DNA of 64,000 nt from Cryptomeria japonica (GCF_030272615.1 NC_081406.1:143087041-143151040), one strand, 5' to 3'; positions 33,471 to 45,192 are shown, counted from the first letter of the stretch. Notes: generated by a model from the letters alone, not told the origin. Made by a program: numbers and translations.

Positions 33471-34500
33471 ATGGAATGAAGAGGAACTAGGAATGGTGGA
33501 GCACATGGGAATGCACATGTTGTTGTGATGAAGATATTGTGAGGTATAGCAGCCTAGAGAAGAGGCCGACATATTGAAAATGTAAGTGAAGATGAAGGAG
33601 AAGAAGCCTCGACAAAACAAGTAAACCCACTAGTGGTTGATCTGGATGAGGAAATGTTTTTGAGGGTTTTGAGTAGGGAAAATACTAAACCTCATTTTAC
33701 CCCACTGAAATATGATGGAAAGTTGGATTTAGATGAATTGATGGATTGGATCTCAGAGATGGAGAAATATTTTGATTTTGAAAACACTGCAGAAGAAAGG
33801 AAGGTGAAATATGCTTGTATCCAGTTGAAAGGTCATACATCTCTTTGGTGGGAACATTTGCAATTTTATAGACATAGAAGACGTAAAGAAAAGATCAAGA
33901 CATGGGATTGGATGGTTGCTAAGTTGAAATCAAAATTTATGCCAGTTGATTATCAAGTGAATTTGTTTCGAAAGTTGTAGAATTTTAGACAGAAAGAATA
34001 TATTGTAAAGGAATACATCAAAGCATTTTATAAGTTGAGTATCAGATATGGACATGTTGATGATGAAGTTACAAGATATTTGAATGGATTGCGGGTGTAT
34101 ATACAAGATGAATTTAGTTTGATCAAATTGCAGTGTTGAAGAGGCTTACCCATATGCCTTGAAGGCTAAAGAAAACCTAAACAAAAGACATTAGGAGAGG
34201 TAGAGATGCAGAGGTGGATGGTTTACCAAAGGAAGATTTCAAGGAGTAAGAGGTACCTGTACAGATCAAAGCAAGGAAAAGTAAGTGAACAAAGAAGGTA
34301 ATTCATACCAGAAAGATGATAGATATTTCTATTGGAGGAGAGAACCAGATGGCTACCGGAATGAGAATTTTGGAAGATAAGACAAGAGAACATTTAGAGG
34401 AACTTTCTTTAAGTGTGGAGGAAAAGGAAATCATGCTTACGAGTGTAAGAAGACAAAGAATACCAAAAGAGCAGTAGTGGCGAAGAAAACCCCATCAGAT
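33471..34500 (+). pseudogene. gag: Chromovirus gag, copy B
   Basis: The same gag as copy A: FTPLKYDGKLDLDELMDWI, LKGHTSLWWEHL, IKTWDWMVAKLKSKFMPV. It has TAG at about 33978 where copy A has Gln, a short deletion before RYLNGLRV, and frameshifts after 34130. The zinc knuckle is better kept (FKCGGKGNHAYEC), though the first Cys is Phe or lost. The start ATG at 33471 aligns with 28130 of copy A. Confidence 0.82.
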
Positions 34501-35285
34501 CAAATAATAAACCATAATATGGAGAGCTGCTGACAATGATGAGAACTTTGTGTCATATTGGGAGAGATGAAGAACCCTTGTAGAGGAAGAATTTGTTCAA
34601 GACCAGATGTAAGGTATCCAGTTTGTGCTGTAAAGTTGTTATTGTTAGTTGTAGTTTAGATAATCTTGTTTCAAAAGAGATGGTGAATAAGTTGAATTTG
34701 GAAATATTGAAATATCCTAAGCCTTATCAGATAGCATGGATTCAAGATGAATATAAATTGTTAGTAAGTGAGCAATGTTTGGTGAAATTGAAAATTGGGA
34801 ATTATCATGATGAAGTCTTGTGTGATATTATGCCTATGGATATTTGTCATCTTTTGTTGGGTAGATGTAGGTAGTTTGATAGATATGCAATACATGATGG
34901 GAGGAAGAATACATACACCATTGTGGCCAATGGGATGAAGCAAACCTTGTTGCCCTTGGAGGAGCCTTTGAAGAGTGAAATCTATACGAATGATAGAATG
35001 TATTTGGTGGATGAAAGGAAATTCCTGGATGGGTAAAGACATGGGAATGTGTGTTTTGCCTTAATTCCTAAGAAGTCTGAGAATCCGAAGCATGAAGAGG
35101 AACAACCAGAGGAGACAAAGGATTTGGTGAAAGAATATGAAGACATCATTTTGGATAATGTACTTGATGGATTGCCACCCATGAGAAGTATTAGTCATTG
35201 CATGGATGTGATTGTCAGAGCTAGTTTGCCTAACAAAGTTGCACACTAGATGACACCGATAGAGAATGAAGAAATAAATAGACAC
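34501..35285 (+). pseudogene. pol: Chromovirus protease and linker, copy B (truncated)
   Basis: The active site reads VVIVSCSLDNLV; both the catalytic Asp and Gly are replaced. The motif DICHLLLGR, absent in copy A, is present. The linker runs to LPNKVAH and ENEEINR, then at ~35285 the match with copy A stops within the RT start. The DNA after that belongs to a CACTA-type coding fragment. Confidence 0.82.
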
Positions 35286-35927
35286 ACACAATCTCTACAT
35301 TTATGGGCTATGCATTTTAGTGGAATGTGGGCCTATGGTAGTCATTTAAGAGTGAAAGAAAAAACGAAGGCAAGACAAATTGTGATTGTGTTGTTGGTGC
35401 TGAATTTCTTCACAAAACTAACAATAAATTTTATGTTGGATCCATCCAAGAAATTATTCAAGTGGATTTTGGTGAAAATAGTCCTATATTATTAAAATGT
35501 AAGTAGATCCGACCATCTACAATATAATTTGATGAGTATGGATTTGTACAAGCAAATATACGATATTTTTTTATCAAAGACAGATGAACCATATGTTTCC
35601 CCTCCTCAAATTAACCAATCATTTGTAATTGATGATGTAAGAAGCCCAGGATTATTGTATGTCATTCATATAGAGTCTCATTCAAAATAAAAATTCATGG
35701 AAGTTTTTGATATAATACTTGAAGGGAAATATGTTAATTTACAAGAAACATTCAAAGAAGTGGATGAAAACGACGATGGAGTGTTTGGAGAAGAGATTTT
35801 GATTACCAATGAAGAGATTAGGCAAGAGAATGTATTGCATTTTTCATATGAGGATGTGGAAGAAAATCAATCAGATGTAGACATAAGTGATCAATATTTT
35901 GATCTTGTTGGAAGTGTAGATGATTAA
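35286..35927 (+). pseudogene. CACTA transposon fragment, DUF4216-like
   Basis: From about 35330 the translation reads SFKSERKNEGKTNCDCVVG, NKFYVGSIQEIIQVDFGE and ILLKCK, then, after a stop (TAG where Trp is expected) and a frame change, DEYGFVQANIRYF, TDEPYVSPPQINQSF and SPGLLYVIHIESH. This is the DUF4216 pattern found C-terminal to the transposase in plant En/Spm elements. The last 76 codons (MEVFDIILEGKYVNLQETF...) are an acidic tail ending at TAA 35925. The transposase core itself is absent. Function in transposition is not well known. Confidence 0.65.
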
Positions 35928-36049
35928 TGATGCTTTGTTACCTTAATTAGCTTGTCAACTTAACTTGTTAGTTGATTCTCACCTAAACTTTAGTTATATG
36001 CATGGTGTAATTTATTATTGAATGTAATAAAGATCTGAGTATAGGCGTG

Positions 36050-36575
36050 GTTATTCACCATTGCTTCCATGATACATTTTTGAATGTTATCATCATTATT
36101 CTGCTGGTACATTGTATACAAAACCTAAGATGTTCATTTCTGATTTGAAGTGCTTATTCACTATTTTTTCGTGATACATTTTTTAATGTAATCATCATTA
36201 TTCTGCTAGTTATTGTATACAAAACTTAAGATGTTCGTTGCTGATTTGAAGTGCTTATTCATTGTTGTTTTAGTGATACATTTCTTAATGTAATCATCAT
36301 TATTCTACTAGTACATTGTATACAAAACCTAATATGTTCACTGGTGATTTGAAGTGCTTATTCACTATTGTTTTAGTGATACATTTATATATGTAATCAT
36401 CATTATTCTATTGGTACATTGTATACAAAGCCTAAGATGTTCACTATTAATTTGAAATGTGTATTCACTATTATTTTAGTGATACATTTCTGAAAAAAAT
36501 CATCTTTATTCTAATGGTACATTGTATACAAAACTTGAGATGTTCATTGCTGATTTGAAGTGCATTTGAAGTAGG
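36050..36575 (+). repeat. 102-bp tandem repeat, five copies
   Basis: TAGTGATACATTT recurs at 36071, 36173, 36275, 36378 and 36480. Each unit includes ATCATCATTATTCT, ACATTGTATACAAAAC and GATTTGAAGTGCTTATTCAC. It lies just past the CACTA fragment and could be a subterminal array of that element. Confidence 0.9.
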
Positions 36576-37020
36576 TTCAATTAAAGTTCTTAGTTTTCTT
36601 ACTTTGGTTGAAATTAATTTTGTTTAGTTAGAATATAATTTCTTGTACATCTTGTATCTTTTATAGATGCTAGACTTTTCTAACTCCTCTAGAACTGTTA
36701 GATATGTCATGTATTTGTTGGTGATCTCCTATGTTATTTCCTGCCTTTGTGTTGTCTAAGTGCTAGGGTTCTTCAAAAAAAATCAAAATTTTGTGTTAAT
36801 GTTGAGCTTGTAGCTTTTCCCTTGTGTGCACCCTAGTTCTTTTCCCTCATTGACCTAATTCATTCAGTTATCGATTGGCTAAGTTGCAACTTATGCCTTA
36901 CAATTCGTGATATTTACTGGTCCTACCCATTAGGAAAATTGTTTGACCAATTTCCTTTTTATTGATAAGTTTCATTTCTCATCGAAGAGACATAAATTTT
37001 TTATCTTGACCCCCCAATGG
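36576..37020. other. Intergenic DNA, no gene seen
   Basis: No recognisable frame or repeat. A/T-rich, with scattered T-runs. Confidence 0.4.
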
Positions 37021-37890
37021 TCACATATGGTTGTTAGCATAAGGAAGGTTAAAATCCATCAAAGAGACTTGGTCTATCACTATGATGAATTTTATGTCTC
37101 TTTGACCCCCAAAGGGTAGAATGTAACTGGTTGGCGTGTGGGTCCCAAATACATCAAGTGTTCCATCAGGATTGGAGAGATGTTTTTCTTGTCTCTTCGA
37201 CCCCCAATGAAAGGTGATGAGAAAATGGGTGGGCCCATATCCATTGAAGAGACTTCTTCTATCGAGAAGATAGTTTTGATGTCCTCTTGACTTCCGATAA
37301 ATAAATGAAAGAGTTAGTTTGTTGATGGGCCCACTCATTGAAGAGGGTGTTCAGGAATCAAAGAGATGAATTTTGTCCCTTTGACCCTTGAAGGGAAGGA
37401 TCTAAGTAATTGGCACGTGGGTCCCAAAATATAGCAAGTGTTCCATCAAGTTCGAAGAGATGTTCTTCTTGTCTCTTCGACCTCCAATGAAATGTGACAA
37501 GAAAATGAATGGGCCCATATCCGTTGAAGAGACTTCTTCCATCAAGAGGACAATTTTGATGTCCTCTTGACTTCTGATAGATAGATGAAAGAGTTGGTTT
37601 GAAGATTGACCCCACTCATTGAAGAGGATCTTCAGGAATAGAAGAGATAGATTTTGTCCTCTTTAGGAATCGAAGAGATAAATTTTGTGTCTCTTCAACC
37701 CTTGAAGGATAGGGTGTAACAAATTGGCATGTGGGTCCCAAAATATAGCAAGTGTTCCATTAGGTTCAGAGAGATATTCTTATATCTTAGATCCCCAATG
37801 AAAGGTGATGAGAAAATGGGTGGGTTATGAAGAATATTGAGCATTGAAGGGACAAATATATGGTTGATTACATGGCTTCTCCCCACTCAT
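37021..37890 (+). repeat. ~300-bp repeat, three degenerate units
   Basis: GTGGGTCCCAAA followed by AAGTGTTCCAT occurs at 37140, 37420 and 37734. AATGAAAGGTGATGAGAAAA and GAAGAGACTTCTTC recur within each unit. The third unit is preceded by a ~35-base local doubling (37632..37690) and is truncated. Minus-strand frames across the units are parallel copies of each other and have no domain. Confidence 0.85.
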
Positions 37891-38329
37891 CGTATGTTGA
37901 AGAGAGATTTTCTTGGTCTCTTCAGTTCTTGATATCCAAGAAAGATGAATGTCCTATAGAAGCAATAAATTCAAATTTCACTGACAATCATTCATTTCAT
38001 AATCAATGATGAAGGTTCAAAATTGAGAAACCAACTCCACTAGCAGTGATTGACATGACATGTGTGAATATTTATGGGTCGAATTTGACACAAGTTAAAT
38101 TGATAATATATCCTCAATTAGTGATTTTGTTCATGAGCATGCAAGACAAAGAAAGGAAGTTCAAAAGTGTTGCAGAGAGGCAAATTTAAGTTGTAGAGGT
38201 GACAATTCCATAGCAAGTGTCGATGAGCTTGTCATTAAGTTTTGAGATAGATTTTGGGGGAATTTGATTAAGTGTTGTGCAATAAAGTCTTGAGGTGGGA
38301 ATTAAAATTTAAGAGGAATTTATGTAAAA

Positions 38330-38600
38330 GCTAAGAATGACTAGTTCTTCTGAGCCTAAACCTAAGAGATAGAAAAAGGAAAAACTAGACCCTGAACCTA
38401 GGACTAGACAAAAGTTAGAGTCTCGACATTCCGAGCTTGAGCCTGAGAGCCTGCACCTAGTACTAGACAAAAGTTAGAGTCTAGACATTCCAAGCCTAAG
38501 CCTAAGAGAGAGAAAAAAGAAAAACCAGGCCTTGCACCTAGGACTAGACAAAAGTTAGAATCTAGATATTTAAATCAAGATTTAATCAATCAAATCCCTG
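38330..38600 (+). repeat. Short coding-like repeat (Lys/Arg/Glu-rich)
   Basis: GACTAGACAAAAGTTAGA occurs three times, at ~38402, ~38463 and ~38545, with AAGCCTAAGAGAGAGAAAAA phrases between. In one frame it reads MTSSSEPKPKR, PRTRQKLESRHSELEPES, EKPGLAPRTRQKLESR. Stops break it. It may be the start of an old nuclear-type gene or a TE gene; I do not recognise it. Confidence 0.5.
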
Positions 38601-38823
38601 GTTCATCCCCAAAATTTAGTACAATGGTGAGAAAAAAATGTGGGTGTAGAAGGGCTTGAAGATAAGCAGAAAGCCTTGATGAGGGTGGTATAGGTGACAA
38701 CATTTGGATCTATTTCAATTTCTTTTCAGCAAGAAGGGTTTTGATTTGAAGGATATCACCAGAGTTTCCAAGGCCACCCAAAAGTGCACTGAATGATACA
38801 ACATCGAGAGGAAGGATTTCAGT

Positions 38824-38827
38824 AAAG
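38824..38827. repeat. Candidate 4-bp target duplication (AAAG), left
   Basis: AAAG precedes the left inverted end and follows the right end at 48543..48546. A 4-base match can be chance. Confidence 0.45.
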
Positions 38828-38864
38828 GGGTATGTGCACAAAGATGGTCAGAAAAGTGGACACC
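38828..38864 (+). repeat. Left terminal inverted repeat
   Basis: GGGTATGTGCACAAAGATGG then TCAGAAAAGTGGACACC. Compared with the right end it lacks about 14 bases in the middle; the outer 21 bases match at all but one position. Confidence 0.75.
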
Positions 38865-38884
38865 ACCCAAAAAAAAATGGAAAA

Positions 38885-39075
38885 ACAAGCAATGCATACG
38901 CGGTTTTAAAATTTTAAATTCCCATGTACGCACTTAGGTTTGTTCTTCCTGAGCCTAGAGAAGATAGCACGTATGCACTACTTTTAGGAAAATGAGCGGG
39001 TACACGCTACACCTAGGAAAATGAGCACGTATGCGCTAATAATCCAAATATAACTGCGTACACGGTGCATGGTAA
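38885..39075 (+). repeat. Left subterminal motif cluster
   Basis: Six degenerate sites occur within 190 bases: GCATACGCGG, TGTACGCACT, AGCACGTATGCACTA, GGTACACGCTA, AGCACGTATGCGCTA and TGCGTACACGG. Their reverse complement (TAGCGCATACGTGCT) matches the motif near the right end. Confidence 0.65.
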
Positions 39076-39196
39076 AAAAAGTCTTTAAAAAAAAAACTGG
39101 GTCTCATTTACCCGTGAATAGCGCATTTTTTACTTCGTTTTTTATCCATTTCTTCTCCTAAACCGCGAACGGGGTGCTATATTTATCCTCCAAGCT

Positions 39197-41797
39197 ATGG
39201 ATCAAGGTTATTTTTTGTTTATTTTTGTCTTTCTTTCTTGTTTGTTCAATTTGTTTTACATTTTGAATTTAATTTCATTAATTTTGATTAGATTTTTTCA
39301 TTTTTTGTTTCAAAAACCAGATTCTTCTAATCCATAACAAGAACAACCAAATGCACCTCCTAAAAACCCACAAGAACAACCAAATGCACATCCTGAAAAC
39401 ACACAAGAACAACCCCCAATTCCTCATTTTGACTGCACACCCAAAACACAAGAGCAATTAATTAATCAGATAGGACAAAATATGTCTAAAATGAATAGAC
39501 TGATTGTTAAATTGAAAACTTCTGAACTTGAGCATCATTAATCCCTCGCCACTAGCCTAGAAACATTAGCTAGTGGTGCCATAGTTGTTTCCACACAAAT
39601 TACCAAATGGGGAAGCTTTAGGGATAGGTGTCATCAATTCTATGTCGATGGGCTATCATACGATGGAGTAAAAAACAAAAATATTACTAAACAACAAATA
39701 TGTGCCCTTTTCGTTGATCCCAAAATTGGTCAATCATTACCTCTTAATGCAAAGAGGTTTCCCAGACATTGTTGTACCAATGTGCAGATGAAGAATCTTT
39801 TTTGGCAGAGGTGGTGGATGGACTTTGATAATCCACCTTGTAATAATTATGAGGTGCCATTATATTTTTTGAGAAAAGTATATTGTGAGTTTGTTCTCAA
39901 TTTGCGCCCAAACCATTTTGACATGAGAGAGTTTCATGGTAGAGGTGGTGGCTCTGCCTAAGATAGACCTAGAGCCCATAGGCGATTACTCGTGGAGAGT
40001 CATCGCCCCCTAGCACCCAAACCCAAGGTGCATCAAGCTATCCTAGTAGAGCTAAAAGAGTCGATGGAGCTACAACATTGATTAGTGCCATCATTAGCAC
40101 ACCCTATTGTATTGGATGATGAGTTATTACATGGTGACAGAGAGCCCATCCAGCATATGTGTGTCAATTGCTTGGGGATATGCTCGGGGGTAGATGATGC
40201 AGCTGGTGCAGATGGATCCTCATCTCATCTATGCATTATTTGTGGGAGTAGATGTCAGGCCCACATGGTTGAGGATTTTGCACTGACAGATAAGTTGATG
40301 GACATGGTGTTTGCCCATGAGCCACAAACACAGGTGTGTTGATTTGAATTCATAGCATTTTATTTATCAATCACTTTAAATTTGTAATTACATAAATGAA
40401 TTTTCATTTATACATTGATTTAAATTGAGACAAATAATATTCATTTTAGGATGCAACAATGGTATCCCATACTCCTCCCCCAGTTACTATAGATGCAACT
40501 TCGATGCCTGAGGTATAAATTTTGTAACATGTTAAAATAGAATAGAATAATTTGAATTCAAAAAAATATAATATATACTAACTATCTTTAATGCTTGGTC
40601 CAATTTCTGGTTTGTAGGTGTTGACAGGGGACGAAATGTCCCAGATTGATGACATCACGCTGTCAGCGATCGATTTTGGCCTACAAGGCTATATGGTATC
40701 ATATTTTGTACAACCCCTTTTATGTATTATTTTTATGTATTATTTTGATGGAATATGCAACTAATTTCATTTTAGATTTTTAAAATTATGTTTAATTTAT
40801 TATCTGTACTAATATTTCATGTTAATTTTGTTTTTTTAGGGTGCCCCCTCCGCATCTAGGGCTTGTCCTAAGAAAAAGGATTCCTCGAAGATGCCAAAAT
40901 GTAGGAAGAAGGTAATTGAACATATTTTTAGTTGTACAATTGTTTGAAAATGTTGAAATCAAGTATTAGTTGGGGTTTGTAGATTGATTAGTGTTTTTTG
41001 TCTATTTTACATGTACAACGGCCATTGAGCTATGTGGATTTGTTGAATGCACCTGATTCGCCCATGGATCAAGAGAGGGCGAAGGTATGTATCTCTACTT
41101 TATTTTTCTTATTTCATGATTATATGCACGCATACATGTGAACTTGTGATATATTATAATCTTATAATTTTTTCATACAAGAAATATCCATACCTATTTC
41201 ATCAATGGCGAACCCTCCATGCACTGGAGAAGCATCTCAGGATCCAGTACAATTTTGTTTGATATGTAAAATTAATTGTTTTTAACCTTGAATACTTATC
41301 ATTATATTGATTGTATTTAATCTTTGAACATTTTTTGTATAGGTAATAGCGATAGTTTCTGCATCAATGGTGAGCCATCCTTAGTCCATTGGAGACACAT
41401 CTCAGGCACAGGTACATCATTGTTCTCTATATTATAGTTTTTAAGTGTTTTTGATATATTTATGTTAGTACATTGTATTAATTGTACATTTAATCTACAA
41501 TAGACCCCTTCGCAGTACGGCCATAACGTGGATCCATTTAAGTATGTCTTCAAGAAAACTCCTAAGAGTGTGACAAGGAGAGGAGAGCGAAGACATTAGC
41601 TCCTAGATCAGCCGATGAGGTAATCTACATTTCAATTGCAAACAAATTAAAGTTAAATTCATAGTTATGTTTTTAATTGTGAACTATTTTCTACAAAAGA
41701 ATTCTAACTTGGGTTTTGAATTGTGGTTTTCCAGCCATCTACAGAGTCGTGTACTGCATCGAAGAGGCTTGATTTTGATGATCCACCACAAGTTTAG
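39197..41797 (+). pseudogene. Multi-exon gene of the TIR element, with Cys clusters
   Basis: Exons I can place: 39197..39206, 39321..40333, 40451..40512, 40618..40695, 40840..40911, about 41010..41084, two short paralogous exons near 41182..41243 and 41341..41422, then about 41505..41620 and ~41735..41797. Donors and acceptors are mostly GT and AG, phase 0, and exon frames agree. The start is MDQ, then repeats of QEQPNA; later KWGSFRDRCHQFYVDGLSYD and MKNLFWQRWWMDFDNPP; then paired clusters CVNCLGIC and CIICGSRC that look zinc-binding; a basic patch (CPKKKDSSKMPKCRKK) may be nuclear. It ends RLDFDDPPQV. Four or more stops (at Gln-like codons) break exon 2. I do not recognise the family; an accessory DNA-binding protein is a guess. 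Confidence 0.6.
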
Positions 41798-42003
41798 GAT
41801 CATATAGTGTTAGTTTTGGTCATAGAATGACCAATACATGTAGATATATTCTACATTTTTATTGTATATCAATTTGGACATGGCATATGCCACATTTTTG
41901 TAATACTTGTATTGACTTGGCAGACATGCCTTTTTTTATATATATAAATATCAACATTCGATCCAATAAATGTGTATAAATGTGTACTGAGTTCAATATT
42001 TTG

Positions 42004-42290
42004 TATTTGTTGTATTTTGTGGTTGTCCTTTTATAAATTTAAATGAATATTTGCATATGTAATCAACAATATGAATATAAACAACAAAAATATATGACAT
42101 AAAACATTACAATCATGGAATATGATTTGATAAAATTTCTAAAATGCTAAATTAACCTTACAAAACTCCTTTTATTTAGTTCATTATTGTGTATTTGTTG
42201 TATTTGGTGGCTTCCCTTTTATAAATTTAAATGAATATTTTCATATGTAATCAACAATATGAATATAAACAACAAAAATCGACAATATGA
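42004..42290 (+). repeat. ~90-bp direct repeat pair
   Basis: 42004..42098 and 42192..42282 share TTTATAAATTTAAATGAATA and ATGTAATCAACAATATGAAT, 188 bases apart. Confidence 0.85.
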
Positions 42291-42339
42291 ATATAAACAA
42301 CAATATGTGTTTGGTGTGAGAGCACCCTCACGCTCGCAA

Positions 42340-42870
42340 TGGTCAAATTTTGTTCGTCGTGTGCACAAACCGACATTGCGAGTGTGTCCGAGTGGGTAGT
42401 TTTACGCTAGGCATGCCCCTGTCATGTATCCCAGAGCACCGAAACGTCGAGAGTCATACCATACTGGTGCGATCTCTCAAGTGCCCTGAGTCCAAAAAAT
42501 TGTCAAAATTTGACGGATTGTTTCTTCAAATCCAGGACACATATGGTCGATCTGTTTGAACTCATGGGGTCACGTGAGGCTCCTCTATAATGTCCTGTCT
42601 CATTTTTTGACGAGTCAGAGCTATTTTTGATTGGTAGCATTTTTTCACCTGCTGCAAAAACCTTCAGTTGCATGCAATGCAAAGTTGTCAGATTAGCTAG
42701 AATTGATTCGGTTTGTTGTGTGCACAAACCGACGTCACTAGCGTATCTGGGTGGGAATTTTTATGATAGGCATGCCCTTTTCATGCAACCCAAAGCAATA
42801 GAACATCGAGTGTCATACCCTACCGACGCAATGTAGAAGTTGCTTGACAACTTTTTTGACAATTTTTGCT
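42340..42870 (+). repeat. ~150-bp diverged direct repeat pair
   Basis: 42350..42510 and 42713..42870 both start GTGTGCACAAACCGAC and share TAGGCATGCCC, ATCGAG/GTCGAG and GTGTCATACC in order. The copies start 363 bases apart. The region is less AT-rich than its surroundings. Confidence 0.75.
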
Positions 42871-43046
42871 CAAATTGTATCTAGTCTCAATCTATGACCC
42901 CTATGACCCAATAATGACAAAAATAATTCTCCATGATTATAAAAGAATCAATAATTCTCATGATTGACTAGGGACACATCACATATACTCAAAACATAGT
43001 CAAAAAACATTGACACACAAAATTGTCACAAAACATTGTCACATAT

Positions 43047-44074
43047 TATTAAAAAATTTGCCTCTTATTTGAGGAAACTTTTGAAAGAATCTTTCATAAA
43101 ATTTAGTTTGAGTCATATCCAAATAGTGTTTAGCATGTGGTTCATGATTTTTAGACCCAAATCACCTTCTAACAACATCTCTTTGGTTGGGCGAAACTCT
43201 TGTGTTGTCATGCCAAAAAAATTTAATTAATGTTTTTAGTGCATCAACAACAACCTTGTCTTTGCATGGTAGTCTATCTAAGAAAGCCCAAAGAGAATTA
43301 TTATTAGGTTCCTCTATTTTTTCCCACCTCTTTAATGCTTTGCTTAATGTTGTTCTACTAATGTTTAATGACTTACTTATTTTGCTTATCAAACGATCTT
43401 TTTTTTATTTTCTTGCTCATTATGGTTGATGTAATGACGTGTCGAGTAGCATTAGAATCTTTAGTACATGATTTTGAACCAATAACTTGATATGCATCAA
43501 ATAGATTTCTCACAATAGTTCTTTCACTATTACTTTCAGATGATCTTAGGCCTAAAATTTTCATTGTCTCTCTAAAATTCAAATTTTTAATCATTTGAAC
43601 AATTAATTGACATCTTGTGGTTTGATTTAAGTTATTAAAATAAATTTGCCATATTCTTTTAGCCATTCTCCTACAAGTTTGTTCATTCATATTATTGGGC
43701 ATTGACTTCAATATATTCTCATCAATGTCAATTAGATACTTTGGTTTCCTATGAATGATTCTAGGAGGTGTTAACATCGGTGCATTATGTACATTCAATT
43801 CATCAAGTAGAGAAGGTGTAATATGTTCATCATTTAATTGATTATTCATTGCGCTATCTTCTTCAATTGCATTAGGTTCAAATGGTAAATCAAATGTCTC
43901 TTCTTCAATTGCATTAGGTGCATTATATTTATTTGGTAAATCAAATTGAGATGTTGAGGATGACATACCTTCTTCTCTCATTGTTCTTATGTCACACAAT
44001 TTCTTCATATGTTGCCTTTGTCTTTCCTTTTGAGCCTCTTGTTGTTCCATCGTTTCTCACTTGTTCTTTCCCAT
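43047..44074 (-). pseudogene. Transposase-like gene of the TIR element, HTH part
   Basis: The minus-strand ATG at 44074 opens MGKNK, then a TGA at an expected Arg, then MEQQEAQKERQRQHMKKLCD. An acidic middle contains repeats of FDLP..NAIEE. Then LLDELNVHNAPMLTPPRI and RRMAKRIWQIYFNNLNQTTR. After one extra A in an A-run near 43400 comes a helix-turn-helix, ISKSLNISRTTLSKALKRW, then NNSLWAFLDRLPCKDKVVVD and RVSPNQRDVVRR, a TGA, and NHEPHAKHYLDMTQTKFYER. It ends at TGA near 43047. No DDE core is visible, so the protein is truncated or short. Transposase identity rests on the HTH, the basic motif and the TIR context. Confidence 0.5.
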
Positions 44075-44095
44075 GGTTGATATAGGTTGTCCTAA

Positions 44096-44277
44096 ATAGA
44101 ATCATATTACATATATATGTAAATAAAAGTTCATAAACAAACAAATAACCATAAATATACATCTTATCACTATTTTATGGAATCAAACTATTAAACAATC
44201 ACAATACTGTTGACAAAAACTAATAAGAACAACAATCCAATCATTTGAAATCATGCAAAAACAAAAAAATCACTTAC
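44096..44277 (-). other. Candidate 5' intron of the transposase-like gene
   Basis: The minus strand has a GTAAGT donor at 44277..44272 and a TATTCTATTTAG acceptor ending at 44096, 22 bases before the ATG at 44074. An upstream leader exon would cover part of 44278..44480. Confidence 0.45.
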
Positions 44278-44489
44278 TTCTATGTATAAAACAGTGATAG
44301 AAAATCAGACACAGTTCCAGTGGGGCCTTCAACGACCTCAAAAACTTCTTTTGAGGTTGTTGAGGCTCTTGGACAACTAAAACTATGTCTCTAAACTGTA
44401 TACGCACTACATTAATAACCACATACATGTTGTTAGTCCATAAAATTTTGACAAGTCTAATGATGTTCTTTTTTCTCATTCTGGACTAA

Positions 44490-44650
44490 TAAGTAGCGTG
44501 TGTGCACTCCTAAGCCTAAAAATAGTTATCGCATGGTAACAAATAATGGGCTGAGTACAAGTAATAAGTACCGCATACGTGCTCCTTTGCCTTAAAAAAG
44601 TTATGGCAAGGCAGTGAACTAATAGTTTTAGTACCCCGTACATGCTATTG
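44490..44650 (+). repeat. Right subterminal motifs, inner group
   Basis: AAGTAGCGTGTGTGCACTCC, AAGTACCGCATACGTGCTCC and TAGTACCCCGTACATGCTAT occur at ~70-base steps, each followed by a CTTTGCC or CTAAGCC phrase. Confidence 0.65.
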
Positions 44651-44664
44651 GTAGTAGAAAAGAT

Positions 44665-44674
44665 GTGAATGAAA

Positions 44675-44735
<61 letters not shown>

Positions 44736-45052
44736 GGGGGCAGAAGGGAAGGAGGGAGGGAGAGAGGGAGAGAAGAGGGGCGGAGGGTGGGAGAGAAGAA
44801 GGGGTATGGAGGGAGGGAGAGGGAGAGTAGGGGGGATGGAGGGAGAGGAGAGGGGAGAGGGAGAGAGGGAGAGAGGTAGAGGGAGGGAGAGAGGGAGAGA
44901 AGAGGGGGGAGGGAAGGAGGGAGAGGGAGAGAGAGGGAGAGAGAGAGAGAGGGAGAGGGGGAGGGAGAGGGAGAGAGAGAGAGGGGGGGAGGGAGGGAGG
45001 AGAGAGAGAGAGGGAGAGAGGGAGAGAAGAGGGGGGGGAGAGAGATGGGAGA

Positions 45053-45090
<38 letters not shown>

Positions 45091-45138
45091 AGGGGTATGG
45101 AGAAGAGAGGAAGAGGGAGAGGGAGAGAGAGAGAGAGT

Positions 45139-45192
<54 letters not shown>

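Larger units (their letters stand above)
27327..35285 (+). mobile_element. Decayed chromovirus with LTR-internal-LTR-internal layout
   Basis: A chromodomain-type Ty3/Gypsy element has LTRs at 27327..28019 and 32590..33360. A second, truncated internal region (gag and protease only) continues in the same direction after the second LTR until 35285. Such a tandem with a shared LTR arises by recombination between LTRs or by nested insertion. All coding parts are broken by stops and frameshifts. The two internal copies have diverged and each keeps parts the other lost. Confidence 0.88.
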
